From Candidatus Sodalis pierantonius str. SOPE (GTDB lineage Bacteria; Pseudomonadota; Gammaproteobacteria; Enterobacterales; Enterobacteriaceae), in contig NZ_CP006568.1 of the NCBI RefSeq assembly GCF_000517405.1, positions 3,844,001 through 3,908,000 of the forward strand: DNA of 64,000 nucleotides. Direction: 5' to 3'. This document shows, piece after piece, positions 31,533 to 39,349 of the stretch. Both the position numbers and the translations under genes were made by a program. Position 1 is the stretch's first letter, and each line of letters starts with the position of its first letter. The notes beneath the pieces are model-generated. The model was not told the DNA's origin. It saw nothing but the letters and a program-made list of their open reading frames with translations, and searched no databases.

Positions 31533-31742
31533 TTACCTCACGGGCCGCTGACGCCTGGCATACTGGTGTTTTTCCCAATCTTCCCGGCATTCCGGGCAGC
31601 AAAAATTGCCGAGGGTTTCCTCTTCACAATTGTAACAGTGACCAGTGATGGCCATCGGGCGATAACGCCGTCTTGCTTCAGCGATAGCACGTTCGCGGAA
31701 CAGTTCCTCGCGTTCGCTGGTAATGTCGATAATATCAGGCAT
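31533..31742 (-). CDS. TraR/DksA-type zinc finger protein (phage)
   Basis: The start MPDIIDITSEREELFRERAIAEARRR overlaps the upstream gene by a few codons. The 69-aa product has a four-cysteine zinc finger near its C-terminus (HCYNCEEETLGNFCCPECREDWEK). This is the family of P2 Orf82 and TraR, small relatives of DksA that can act on RNA polymerase. The longer open frame upstream is not used because this start matches the family. Confidence 0.8.
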   Translation of the reverse strand: MPDIIDITSEREELFRERAIAEARRRYRPMAITGHCYNCEEETLGNFCCPECREDWEKHQYARRQRPVR

Positions 31743-32082
31743 CTGGCCGCCCATCCACGGCTGCTGTCTGAGCTGTCTCAAAGCGGAAGGCCAGCCCCAG
31801 CTTTTTAGCCAATGCCACTTCAGCACAGGCGCCCACGCTGTCCTGCCAGCCGTCCAGCAAGTAAATCCCTTCAGCGCATTGCAACATGGCCAGGCCGATA
31901 CGCATGTAGTCGGCCTCGGAAAGGCCACCCGGCAGCATGGCGGGATTGAGTGGGATCGCGCCCTGAGCGGATAGCCGGACAGCGGCCAGGGAAAAGGTTG
32001 TCCGGCTGAAATCGGGTTTCCCGGTCATGGGGCCGGCGATGTAGATCACCTTTGCTTGCATATCGGTACTTTGAATTGTCAT
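31735..32082 (-). CDS. DUF4406-like phage protein (nucleoside deoxyribosyltransferase fold)
   Basis: The product of about 115 aa contains KVIYIAGPMTGKPDFSRTTFSLAAVRLSAQGAIPLNPAMLP and LLDGWQDSVGACAEVALAKKLG. This is the typical pattern of phage DUF4406 proteins, which resemble nucleoside 2-deoxyribosyltransferases. Activity is unknown. Its 3' end overlaps the zinc-finger gene. The start could be the GTG one codon upstream or the methionine at residue 8. Intact. Confidence 0.75.
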   Translation of the reverse strand: MTIQSTDMQAKVIYIAGPMTGKPDFSRTTFSLAAVRLSAQGAIPLNPAMLPGGLSEADYMRIGLAMLQCAEGIYLLDGWQDSVGACAEVALAKKLGLAFRFETAQTAAVDGRPDA

Positions 32083-32135
32083 CACTTATCCATCTGTTTT
32101 ATTTGCATATATTTTCATCAGGTCACACCTTCCCC

Positions 32136-34326
32136 TTATGTTGCGCGGTGGTCATGCTGGCCGATGGGGTCATGTAAAACCGAGGTCACCTTTCGCTTGC
32201 ATAGCCGCCCAACGCGCTGCATCAATACGTCTGCTTTTTCTGCTGTGCTGGGCGCACGGGCAAGCAATACGCCGGTCGCCAGGGCGCAATAGTGCTGGCC
32301 GTCAATTTTCATCACTTTGCCTTCAGCCAACGACCTGGCGTCCGCAGGACTCAGAACCAGGCCTTTTTCTGCTGCATAGCGATAAATTTTCTCAATTCGG
32401 GTATTTAAGGTTGCCTCAGGGGGCGGTAATGGCGGTGTTGTGCGCCAATCTGGGGTTGGCGGTCCCGGATCCCCCGTACAGTTAGTGACAGAACTCCTAG
32501 GCAACGCGTCCGCGTTGCTCACGTCAACGGCCAGCTTCGGCACAATCTTCCACTGCTTCAACAGGGTCAGGAACGGCGAGTCCCCGCCAACGACCGTATC
32601 GAACAGGCCGCGAATACTGAGCATTTCCTCGCCGTACTGATTGAGTACTTCGGCCGGTTGGTACCAGTTGCGCACCGCCAGATCATCACGCTTGAACAGT
32701 GGCCCGCCCTGGGCATTGACATACCCGGCCCAGCCGGGGGCATTGGCCGCATCGTGGCAGGCGGCAAATTCCACGCTCAGGCCGTGCGCGGCTTCGCTGT
32801 CATTCAGGCGGCGCAGCTCCCGCCAGACGGTGACGGGAATGCAGCCAATAAACTGAAACTGACGAACGCCCCAGCGTGAAGCCCAGGCGGTGGCGCGCTG
32901 CGCGCTTTCCTTTAACGGTCTGCCGCTTTCGTCGTCGGTTTCACCGTCCAGGGCGTAGCCGTCGATGTTTTTTGAGATGTATTTGGCAACGTACCCGGTG
33001 GCGCTGCCTTTTTCCGGGTCAATGGCTTTGGCGTCAAACCGGGCGCTTGCCGCGACGACGCTGCGTAATTCCTCACAGTCTGCCGCCATGGCATAGTCGC
33101 GCAGGATTTCCAGGATGCGGGGCATGTCTTACGGGCGGGCAAATATCAGTAAATGGGTGTGCGGCGTGCCGTCATGATGCGGCTCGGCAACACGCATACC
33201 GAAAAAGCGCAGCTTCTGGCGATGGCATTTGGCGCGGGCGCAGGCCCAGACGTCATTGAGATAGCGCTGGGTGTCTGCCGGGCTGGCCCCGTTCCATTTA
33301 CGGTTAACGCGTCCGTTTTCCAGCGTGGCGTGATGGCCGAGGGCGCGGTAATAGTTACAAATTCGCCAATGTAGCCCTGTTCATTGGCGATATCTTCATA
33401 ACCCCTTATACGCACCATCAGTTCAGTCCGTCGGATGGCGGGATTGGCCTGGCTGGCGTCATAGCGCTCAATCAGACTGACGCGGTTACCCTCTTCGTCT
33501 TCCAGCTCCATACTTTTCAGAAAATCACGGGTGCGGCGGCGTTGCTCGCGCCAGTCACGCAAGGCGCTGGCGCTGACGTTCGGGGAGGCGTGCTTATGCA
33601 CATAACCCCATGGCGATAGCCAGATGTTCACGCCAGCGGTTGGCGGTACGGCGCAGGCTGTTCAGCCGCCATCTCGCGTCACACATACGCCTGATGGCCG
33701 GTTGGGCATCAAAGGGAACAAAACATTTTTCCAGCTTGCTCCAGAGCGGCGGCTGTAGGCCCAGCAGGCGGGTGATCCGGGCCAGGTGTTTATAGTGGTC
33801 ATAGACGATGCGCCATTCGCTTTTATCGCCCTGCGCCTGGGTCCAGGCGGGCCACTTCCGTGGCGGCAGCATGGGCAGCGGCGTTCGCCAGGGACTTGAG
33901 CGCCTGACTGTCCAGGTCGGGCAGGCGCTGACGCTGGGTGCGCAGGCGCAAAAAGGCCACCACGCCATTATGTTGGGGGGATTGTGTTGCACGGTCGCCA
34001 AACAGCGCCCGGAAATCGTCGTCGGCTATCTCATCCAGGCGGTAGCCGGCGTTCACACGCGCAATGCGCGGCAACATCACCTTAACCACGGACTCGGTCA
34101 ACCAGCGGAGGGCGCTGTCAAAGCCCTTTTGCTTTTCGCGCTGGTCAAAGCGCCAGTAAATACTTGAACTGACCGTTTCCAGTTGGTCGTCAACCTGTTT
34201 TTTCGCCTGGAGAGTGTCCTTGAGGCGAAGTTCGGCAAGGCGCATTTCATCATGGGTCGGAATACCCCGCTCAATCGACAGCAAGGGCTTGTTGTTCCAG
34301 GGGTAGACGACGCTGGACTGCGGCAT
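32136..34326 (-). pseudogene. A: P2 gpA-like rolling-circle replication initiator, several lesions
   Basis: gpA nicks the phage origin and stays bound to the DNA end. The start is set at MPQSSVVYPWNNKPLLSIERG. Homologous sequence runs through at least four frame blocks: 34326-33830, then 33830-33594, 33631-33180, and 33125-32136. The HUH motif (EPHHDGTPHTHLLIF) is at about 33145-33190, followed by a TAA where glutamate is expected (ARP-stop-DMPRILEI). The last block has the tyrosine motif GYVAKYISKNIDGYALDG with both catalytic tyrosines. Frameshifts and a stop make it non-functional. About 730 codons in total, near P2's 761. Confidence 0.88.
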
Positions 34327-34327
34327 A

Positions 34328-35197
34328 TCAGGCAACCTCCAGCCCCTCAGCCGCAACGAAGGCATGGGGTTTGGAGGCCAACGGATGAGACTGCCGCACG
34401 GGTAGCGTGGCAATCACTTCCCCGGCCTTACCCCGGCTGGCCCCCCTGGCGGCAATGCTGTAACGGGCATGAGTATAGTGAAACGTAAAACCCCGATAGG
34501 CGGCATGGGTCTTGGGGGTATTGCTGCCCGAGAGCACGACAGGGACGTCCCAGCGCAGGTGGGTCTCCGTCAGGGCATAGGCCAACGCCTGATGTTCTTC
34601 GTCCTGAAACGGCGCGATGTAATACCCCGTGAAGCAGTCGAAATAAGGCGGATCGACATAAACTGCGCAGTGTTCATCTACATGAAACGCCAGTGTTTCC
34701 TCAAAGGGCAGGCAGACAAATCGGGTATGAGTATCGCGGACCTTTTCGGCGAACAGGCGGATTTCTGCGGCAGGGAAATAGGGCTTTTTGTAACGGCCAT
34801 AGGGTACATTGAGCCCGCCACGCAGATTGTAGCGGCACAGGCCGTTGTAGCCATGGCGATTCAGGTAAAGAAAAAGTGCGGCTCGTTCAATACAAGCGGA
34901 CGTATGCCGGTGATTAAAATCGGCACGGTGCCGGTTATAGTCACATTGGCTGCTGCCGTGGCTGAACAAAGGTAGTGCCGCCCGGATCACGCTGTCTGGC
35001 GCATTGACCACTGCCTGGTAAAAATTAATGAGATCAGGGTTGATATCGGCTAACACATAGCGGCTGTAGTCGGTATTGAGAAAAACTGACGCGCCGCCAA
35101 CAAACAGTTCAACCAGGTATTCAGCCGCCGGCAGGAAGGGGCGCAAGCGGGGCATCAGGCGAGACTTGCCGCCCGCCCATTTCAGGATAGGTTTCAT
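34328..35197 (-). CDS. Phage Dam-like adenine-N6 DNA methyltransferase
   Basis: The start MKPILKWAGGKSRLMPRLRPFLP is chosen inside a longer frame because it matches Dam N-termini. The 289-aa product has motif I (WAGGKSRL...VELFVGGASVFLN), LADINPDLINFYQ, RYNLRGGLNVPYGRYKKPYFP, and the catalytic DPPY (AVYVDPPYFDCFTGY, near residue 180). It is the second D12-class methylase in the mobile block. Dam genes are common in P2-like phages near A. The C-terminus adds about 30 unmatched residues. Intact. Confidence 0.88.
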   Translation of the reverse strand: MKPILKWAGGKSRLMPRLRPFLPAAEYLVELFVGGASVFLNTDYSRYVLADINPDLINFYQAVVNAPDSVIRAALPLFSHGSSQCDYNRHRADFNHRHTSACIERAALFLYLNRHGYNGLCRYNLRGGLNVPYGRYKKPYFPAAEIRLFAEKVRDTHTRFVCLPFEETLAFHVDEHCAVYVDPPYFDCFTGYYIAPFQDEEHQALAYALTETHLRWDVPVVLSGSNTPKTHAAYRGFTFHYTHARYSIAARGASRGKAGEVIATLPVRQSHPLASKPHAFVAAEGLEVA

Positions 35198-35207
35198 CTG
35201 CGTGTCC

Positions 35208-35780
35208 TCAGCAATGTTCGATAAAAGCGTCGGAATGACGCTGCCAAATTTCCGCCACCACCTGCGCCTGATAGTAGGCATCCTCGCCGGTGTGATGCTT
35301 CAGGATCTGGCGCGCGGGCGAGCAATAGCCGGTTGCCTGCGCCAGACATTGCAGGGTGCGCATATCCCGCACACGCCAGTAATGCCAGGGAATGGGCAGG
35401 CCATGGCGCTCAAAGGCAGCGTCCAAAATCCCCACGTCAAAATTGCCGCCCTTACACCAGATATTCAGGTGCTTGCGGCCAGCGGGTATCTGGCTGGCGT
35501 TGATGTAATTCAGAAACGCATTCAGTGCATCTCGCGCAGAAGAGCGCGGTTCAATAATCAGTTCGGCGCGCGCTTCCGTGTCCTGACGTAACCACCACAA
35601 CGCCGTATCGACTTCCGCACGGGCGCCAGCAGCCTCATCACTGCGCGGGTCAACGCGGGCATAAAACGCTTTGCCCAGCTGGCCGGTAGAGGGCTCAAAA
35701 AAGACGGCACCTATCGCTGCCAGTGGCGCACTGGCGCGAACGCCGAGGGTTTCAATATCTATCATGAGATGATTCATCAT
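35208..35780 (-). CDS. Phage DnaQ-like 3'-5' exonuclease
   Basis: The 190-aa product begins MMNHLMIDIETLGVRASAPLAAIGAVFF, the ExoI motif DxE of DEDD exonucleases. It has a middle Asp in KGGNFDVGILDAAF (ExoII) and HHTGEDAYYQAQV (ExoIII with H and D). This is the phage exonuclease family seen near early genes of P2-like and other phages. It starts with a good AAGGAG site. Intact. Confidence 0.85.
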   Translation of the reverse strand: MMNHLMIDIETLGVRASAPLAAIGAVFFEPSTGQLGKAFYARVDPRSDEAAGARAEVDTALWWLRQDTEARAELIIEPRSSARDALNAFLNYINASQIPAGRKHLNIWCKGGNFDVGILDAAFERHGLPIPWHYWRVRDMRTLQCLAQATGYCSPARQILKHHTGEDAYYQAQVVAEIWQRHSDAFIEHC

Positions 35781-36034
35781 GGTGACTCCTTGGTCATATC
35801 AAGCGTTGACAAACACAGCGCTATCCAGTCATTCAGCGCGCCCAGTATTTTGTTTGCGGGTACAGCGCTAGCGCGTTGCGATTCCAGAAAGGCACCGAGC
35901 ATGCCAAGCAGGTGTCCGCGTTCGCTTTTTCTGGCCGCCAGACCAATGGTCATGAAATCAGGGTCGGTTAAACCGGGTGTCAGGCGAATGCGAGTTGGCG
36001 CGCCGCCCTGATGGGAATGGGGTATTTCAGTCAT
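35777..36034 (-). CDS. Phage early-region protein, unknown
   Basis: An 85-aa product starting MTEIPHSHQGGAPTRIRLTPGLTDPDFMTIGLAARKSERG. The start is fixed by AAAGGAG eight bases upstream, which lies inside the longer frame. It overlaps the exonuclease start by four bases. No motif recognised. Gene packing and position argue that it is real. Confidence 0.6.
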   Translation of the reverse strand: MTEIPHSHQGGAPTRIRLTPGLTDPDFMTIGLAARKSERGHLLGMLGAFLESQRASAVPANKILGALNDWIALCLSTLDMTKESP

Positions 36035-36115
36035 GGTAAGTTCTCCTTTATTCAAGCCGTACGAAGCCCTGGCGTCATGCGCCGTTTTTATTTCACTTTA
36101 ATGGCGGGTAATAAA

Positions 36116-36328
36116 TTACTGTGGCACTAAGCCATCAGTGTGATTATCCATTAACCACTTTATGCGCCGCTTCAAATCCTTTTCTATTCCGGCAATAAAT
36201 TCCTGTGCGTAAGGCTTTTGTGGGTCAACATAAAAATAGGCGTAATTACCCTGCACCCGAATAGAAAAACCGTTTTGCATGGCGGGCAATACATGATAGA
36301 GAATATGGGTCAGATCGTCGGTATTCAT
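36116..36328 (-). CDS. Small phage protein, unknown
   Basis: A 70-aa product (MNTDDLTHILYHVLPAMQNGFSIRVQGNYAYFYVDPQKPYAQEF...). It looks like a compact soluble protein. No family recognised. It lies in the early gene array upstream of A where P2 has several small genes of unknown function. Confidence 0.55.
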   Translation of the reverse strand: MNTDDLTHILYHVLPAMQNGFSIRVQGNYAYFYVDPQKPYAQEFIAGIEKDLKRRIKWLMDNHTDGLVPQ

Positions 36329-36358
36329 AATAAAAATCCTTGATGGTGACAGGTATTT

Positions 36359-36631
36359 TTAACAGCCGCCTGAGCAGGACGGCATAACATGACGCTGTAC
36401 CTCCTTCGGCAATATCGGCTTGGGGACATTGCCTAATGTCAGGGATTTGAGTGCGGGCTTTAATGCCTCTACACTTCTCCTATCCCCGATGAAAAAGGCG
36501 AGCTGATGAAGTTCACGTATCTCATGCGCCAGAACACGAAAATAGACCGGCCTCTTTTCCGGTTTATTCGCGCAGTCAGCATAATAATGTCGTAATGCTT
36601 CATTCATATAGTCGGCACAAAAATGATTCAT
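36359..36631 (-). CDS. Small phage protein, unknown
   Basis: The start MNHFCADYMNEALRHYYADCANKPEKRP is preferred over a longer frame because a GGAG site precedes it. The product is 90 aa and ends with a cysteine-rich tail (MPSCSGGC). No family recognised. Same strand and spacing as the other early genes. Confidence 0.55.
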   Translation of the reverse strand: MNHFCADYMNEALRHYYADCANKPEKRPVYFRVLAHEIRELHQLAFFIGDRRSVEALKPALKSLTLGNVPKPILPKEVQRHVMPSCSGGC

Positions 36632-36644
36632 GACAGACTCCTTT

Positions 36645-36830
36645 TTATCCCCGATAAACTTTTTTTGAAATGCCTTGCGCATGTTTCCGGCGTGCTTTGG
36701 CGCGTATCTGGTCATCTTTGCGCTGCCTGCTTTCCCTGATATCGATAATGACCGCATAGAGCGAGAGCGCAATAAGTAGCAGGAGTCCCGGTACTAAATA
36801 ATCCATCCACCATAAATCTTGTAGTATCAT
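36645..36830 (-). CDS. Small phage membrane protein, unknown
   Basis: A 61-aa product starting MILQDLWWMDYLVPGLLLLI with one clear transmembrane helix (about residues 10-30) followed by a strongly basic tail (ESRQRKDDQIRAKARRKHAQG). The start is fixed by GAGG nine bases upstream. Function unknown; the layout resembles small inner-membrane phage proteins. Confidence 0.5.
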   Translation of the reverse strand: MILQDLWWMDYLVPGLLLLIALSLYAVIIDIRESRQRKDDQIRAKARRKHAQGISKKVYRG

Positions 36831-36845
36831 AATTCTTTGCCTCAT

Positions 36846-37107
36846 TGGTTAATTGGTGCCAGGTTTTAACCATGCCCGGCGCATGGTTCTGTGGTACTCT
36901 CATCATGCCCGCCATGTTCTGGGCGGAACACGGGCATGATGCTCACCCACAAAAAAGGAGCAGCGATGAGCTATAAAGCGCATCACACAAAAGAGCTACT
37001 TACCCCTTCAGATCGTATTTTTCCAGGTAATGATGGCTTGTAGTGCTATAGACAAGCGTTAGAACATCAGCCAGTACAGAGAGATCCATCTCAGGAAGAC
37101 GTTTCTC
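36846..37107. other. Early-gene control region remnant next to IS256 copy 2
   Basis: No complete gene. An imperfect inverted repeat around CATGCCC...GGGCATG (about 36872-36938) may be an operator or hairpin. A 25-codon frame with a good AAGGAG site starts at 36966 (MSYKAHHTKELLTPSDRIF). On the minus strand a C-terminal fragment (RLPEMDLSVLADVLTLVYS... to KYDLKG, stop at 37000) is cut by IS256. It may be the end of a phage regulator. Both are tentative. Confidence 0.35.
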
Positions 37108-38422
37108 GACCCTGTACACGATTCTGTGTAAATGCCTTTTCTCAGAAGTGACCGTCCAGGCGGTCACCGAACTCGATAATAAAGCGGCTCATTGCCATGC
37201 GCCTGTCCCTCAAAGGCATTGTCCATTTCTGTGAGGCCGCCTGTATCGCCAGCCACACCACCTTTTTCACTGCGTCGTCGGTCGGGAACACCTTGCGCTT
37301 TTTGATGGCATGCCGGATCACGCTGTTTAACGACTCGATGGCGTTGGTCGTGTAGATCACCTTGCGGATGTCCGTTGGGTAGGCAAAGAACGTGGCCAGA
37401 TTGGCCCAGTTTGCCTGCCAGCTTCGACTTATTTGCGGGTAGCGGATGTCCCAGGCACTGGAGAACGCTTCCAGCGCCTGCAAGCCGGCTTCTTCCGTAG
37501 GGGCCTGATAGATAGCTTTCAGGTCGTGGGTGACGGCCTTGTAGTCCTTCCAGGAGACGAACTGCAGGCTGTTGCGCACCATATGCACGATACACAGCTG
37601 GAGCCGCGCCTCCGGATACACCGCGTTAATAGCGTCAGGGAAACCTTTCAGCCCGTCTACGCAGGCGATAAGGATATCGTTCAGGCCGCGGTTTTTCAGC
37701 TCTGTCAGCACGTTCAGCCAGAACTTTGCGCCTTCATTTTCGGCCAGCCACATACCTAGCAACTCTTTCTGGCCTTCGATGTTGATGCCCAGCGCCAGGA
37801 ACACAGATTTGTTGATGATGCGGCTGTCCTGCCGGACTTTTAGAACGATACAATCAAGATAAACAATGGGATAGACTGCATCCAGAGGCCGGTTTTGCCA
37901 TTCGACAACCTGCTCCATGACCGCATCGGTGACCTTTGAGACCAGCGCCGGCGAAACATCGGCGTCATACAGCTCTTTGAACACGGCGGCGATCTCGCGG
38001 GTGGTCATCCCTTTGGCGTACAACGATAAAATCTGGTTATCCATCCCGGTAATCCGGGTCTGGTTCTTCTTCACCAGTTGCGGTTCAAAGGAACCGTCAC
38101 GATCGCGCGGAGTACGCAGCGCCAGCGGGCCATCGCCAGTGGTAACGGTTTTTGTGGAATAGCCGTTGCGGGCGTTGGTCCCCGGTTTAGGCTGATTTTT
38201 ATCGTAGCCGAGGTGATGGGTCATTTCGGCATTGAGAGCTGCTTCGACGCTGATTTTTTTCAGCAGCCGATCGAAGTGACTGAGATCTTCAGGGATTTTG
38301 AGATTTTTGGCCAGTTCGTTAGCCAGAGCCTGCAACTGTTTTTCGTCCATAAATTAACCTGTTTTTGATGTTGGATTGAACATATCAAAATCAGGCAAAT
38401 ACACAAATTTCTAAACAGGCTC
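37108..38422 (-). mobile_element. IS256-type element, copy 2
   Basis: A 1315-bp copy on the minus strand, from GACCCTGTACACG (37108) to CTAAACAGGCTC (38422). It is nearly identical to copy 3. The flanks CGTTTCTC and GTTTTCTC are similar but not equal, so no clean 8-bp target duplication can be claimed. Confidence 0.94.
37142..38350 (-). CDS. IS256-family transposase (copy 2)
   Basis: The 402-aa DDE transposase (mutator type) starts MDEKQLQALANELAKNLK. The catalytic regions are IVYLDCIVLKVRQD (first Asp), ACVDGLKGFPDAINAVYPEA (second Asp) and IYTTNAIESLNSVIR (Glu). It is full length with no lesion, so this is the best candidate for an active IS256 copy. Confidence 0.95.
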   Translation of the reverse strand: MDEKQLQALANELAKNLKIPEDLSHFDRLLKKISVEAALNAEMTHHLGYDKNQPKPGTNARNGYSTKTVTTGDGPLALRTPRDRDGSFEPQLVKKNQTRITGMDNQILSLYAKGMTTREIAAVFKELYDADVSPALVSKVTDAVMEQVVEWQNRPLDAVYPIVYLDCIVLKVRQDSRIINKSVFLALGINIEGQKELLGMWLAENEGAKFWLNVLTELKNRGLNDILIACVDGLKGFPDAINAVYPEARLQLCIVHMVRNSLQFVSWKDYKAVTHDLKAIYQAPTEEAGLQALEAFSSAWDIRYPQISRSWQANWANLATFFAYPTDIRKVIYTTNAIESLNSVIRHAIKKRKVFPTDDAVKKVVWLAIQAASQKWTMPLRDRRMAMSRFIIEFGDRLDGHF

Positions 38423-38468
38423 GTTTTCTCCAGTATTCTCTGGCCCGCATTGAATCCCAGGTGCCGTG
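38423..38468. other. 46-bp orphan segment between IS256 and IS21
   Basis: This short piece belongs to neither element. Read on the minus strand it gives GTWDSMRAREYWRK, possibly a phage gene remnant. It is all that is left of the original DNA on this side of the prophage. Confidence 0.3.
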
Positions 38469-38588
38469 TGCAGATTCCGACGTATCCGATCAGCTGTTCC
38501 GGCGACATCCGATCAGTTATTCCGATATTTTCCGATCACCCATTCCAGTGATATTCGATCACGTGTTCGCTCATCTTCTGACTCGGGT

Positions 38589-39338
38589 TTAGTCTATTTT
38601 TCCTGTGTTGGCTACTCCTTGCTCTTTGCGTAGTGATTCGCCTTTAAGTTCCAGTCTATAGCTGGGGTGTACTAACCGATCGAGTAACGCGTCAGCTGTC
38701 GTGGGGTTTTCTATCAGTCCATACCATTTTTTCACCGGCAGTTGACTGATCAGGATGCTGCTGCTTTTGTCGTAGCGATCTTCCATCACCTCCAACAGCA
38801 TCGTTGCCTGCATCGGACTTATTGATTCTAGGCCCACGTCGTCCAAGATCAGTAACTCTATTTTTTCTAACTGCTTAAGCTGTTTTAGATAGGTCCTGTC
38901 TACCTGACACTGGTGAAGATGGGCCAGCAACCGACCCACTCGCCAGTAACGCACGCTATATTGCTGCCGGCATGCCTGCTCACCAAGCGCACAACTGAGC
39001 CAGATTTTGCCCGTACCTGTCGGCCCCGTGATGAGTATGCTTTTCTGATATTTCAGATATTGTCCCCCTAGCAGATCTCGCATCTGTTCCGGTGTCACTC
39101 CTCGGCTAGGGATATAACGGATATCTTCCGGTTTTGCCTGCAAGCGCATTTGCGATTGCCGTCGCAGACGGCATATGTGGTTGTTTTTTCTATGCAAATT
39201 TTCCGCTTCTACCATCAGCGACAACCGCTCCTCGAACCCCAGCTCCCCATAACTCCCCGGGAGTTCGCGTTGCGTCTCCAACGCCTGGACCATTGCCGAC
39301 AACTTCAGCTCTCGCAGAGCCATTAACAGTGTATCCAT
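38589..39338 (-). CDS. istB: IS21 helper ATPase IstB
   Basis: IstB is the AAA+ helper of IS21 transposition. The 249-aa product has the usual length and order: MDTLLMALRELKLSAMVQALE, a Walker A region GPTGTGKIW (near residue 107), Walker B LLILDDVGLE (near 165), and ISQLPVKKWY. The Walker A residue after lysine is isoleucine rather than Thr or Ser, so ATP use may be lost. Eleven bases after istA. Confidence 0.92.
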   Translation of the reverse strand: MDTLLMALRELKLSAMVQALETQRELPGSYGELGFEERLSLMVEAENLHRKNNHICRLRRQSQMRLQAKPEDIRYIPSRGVTPEQMRDLLGGQYLKYQKSILITGPTGTGKIWLSCALGEQACRQQYSVRYWRVGRLLAHLHQCQVDRTYLKQLKQLEKIELLILDDVGLESISPMQATMLLEVMEDRYDKSSSILISQLPVKKWYGLIENPTTADALLDRLVHPSYRLELKGESLRKEQGVANTGKID

Positions 39339-39349
39339 ATTTATTCTCC

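Larger units (their letters stand above)
23458..37107. mobile_element. P2-like prophage remnant, segment 1 (M to early genes)
   Basis: From left to right the segment holds M, N, O (minus), P and Q (plus), a cargo zone, then A and early genes (minus). The divergent O/P arrangement and the ONM and PQ groupings are those of phage P2. The segment is bounded by IS256 copies 1 and 2 in opposite orientation. About half of the genes have stops or frameshifts. No integrase or attachment site is visible. Confidence 0.88.

Noticed and set aside
35777..36830. Toxin-antitoxin or anti-defence function for the four small early phage genes
   Set aside because: No recognisable toxin or antitoxin fold. One has a membrane helix and basic tail, but this is too weak for a claim.
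37100..38430. Similar 8-mers CGTTTCTC and GTTTTCTC at the ends of IS256 copy 2 as a target duplication
   Set aside because: They differ at two positions. A true recent duplication would be exact, and the copy seems to have recombined.
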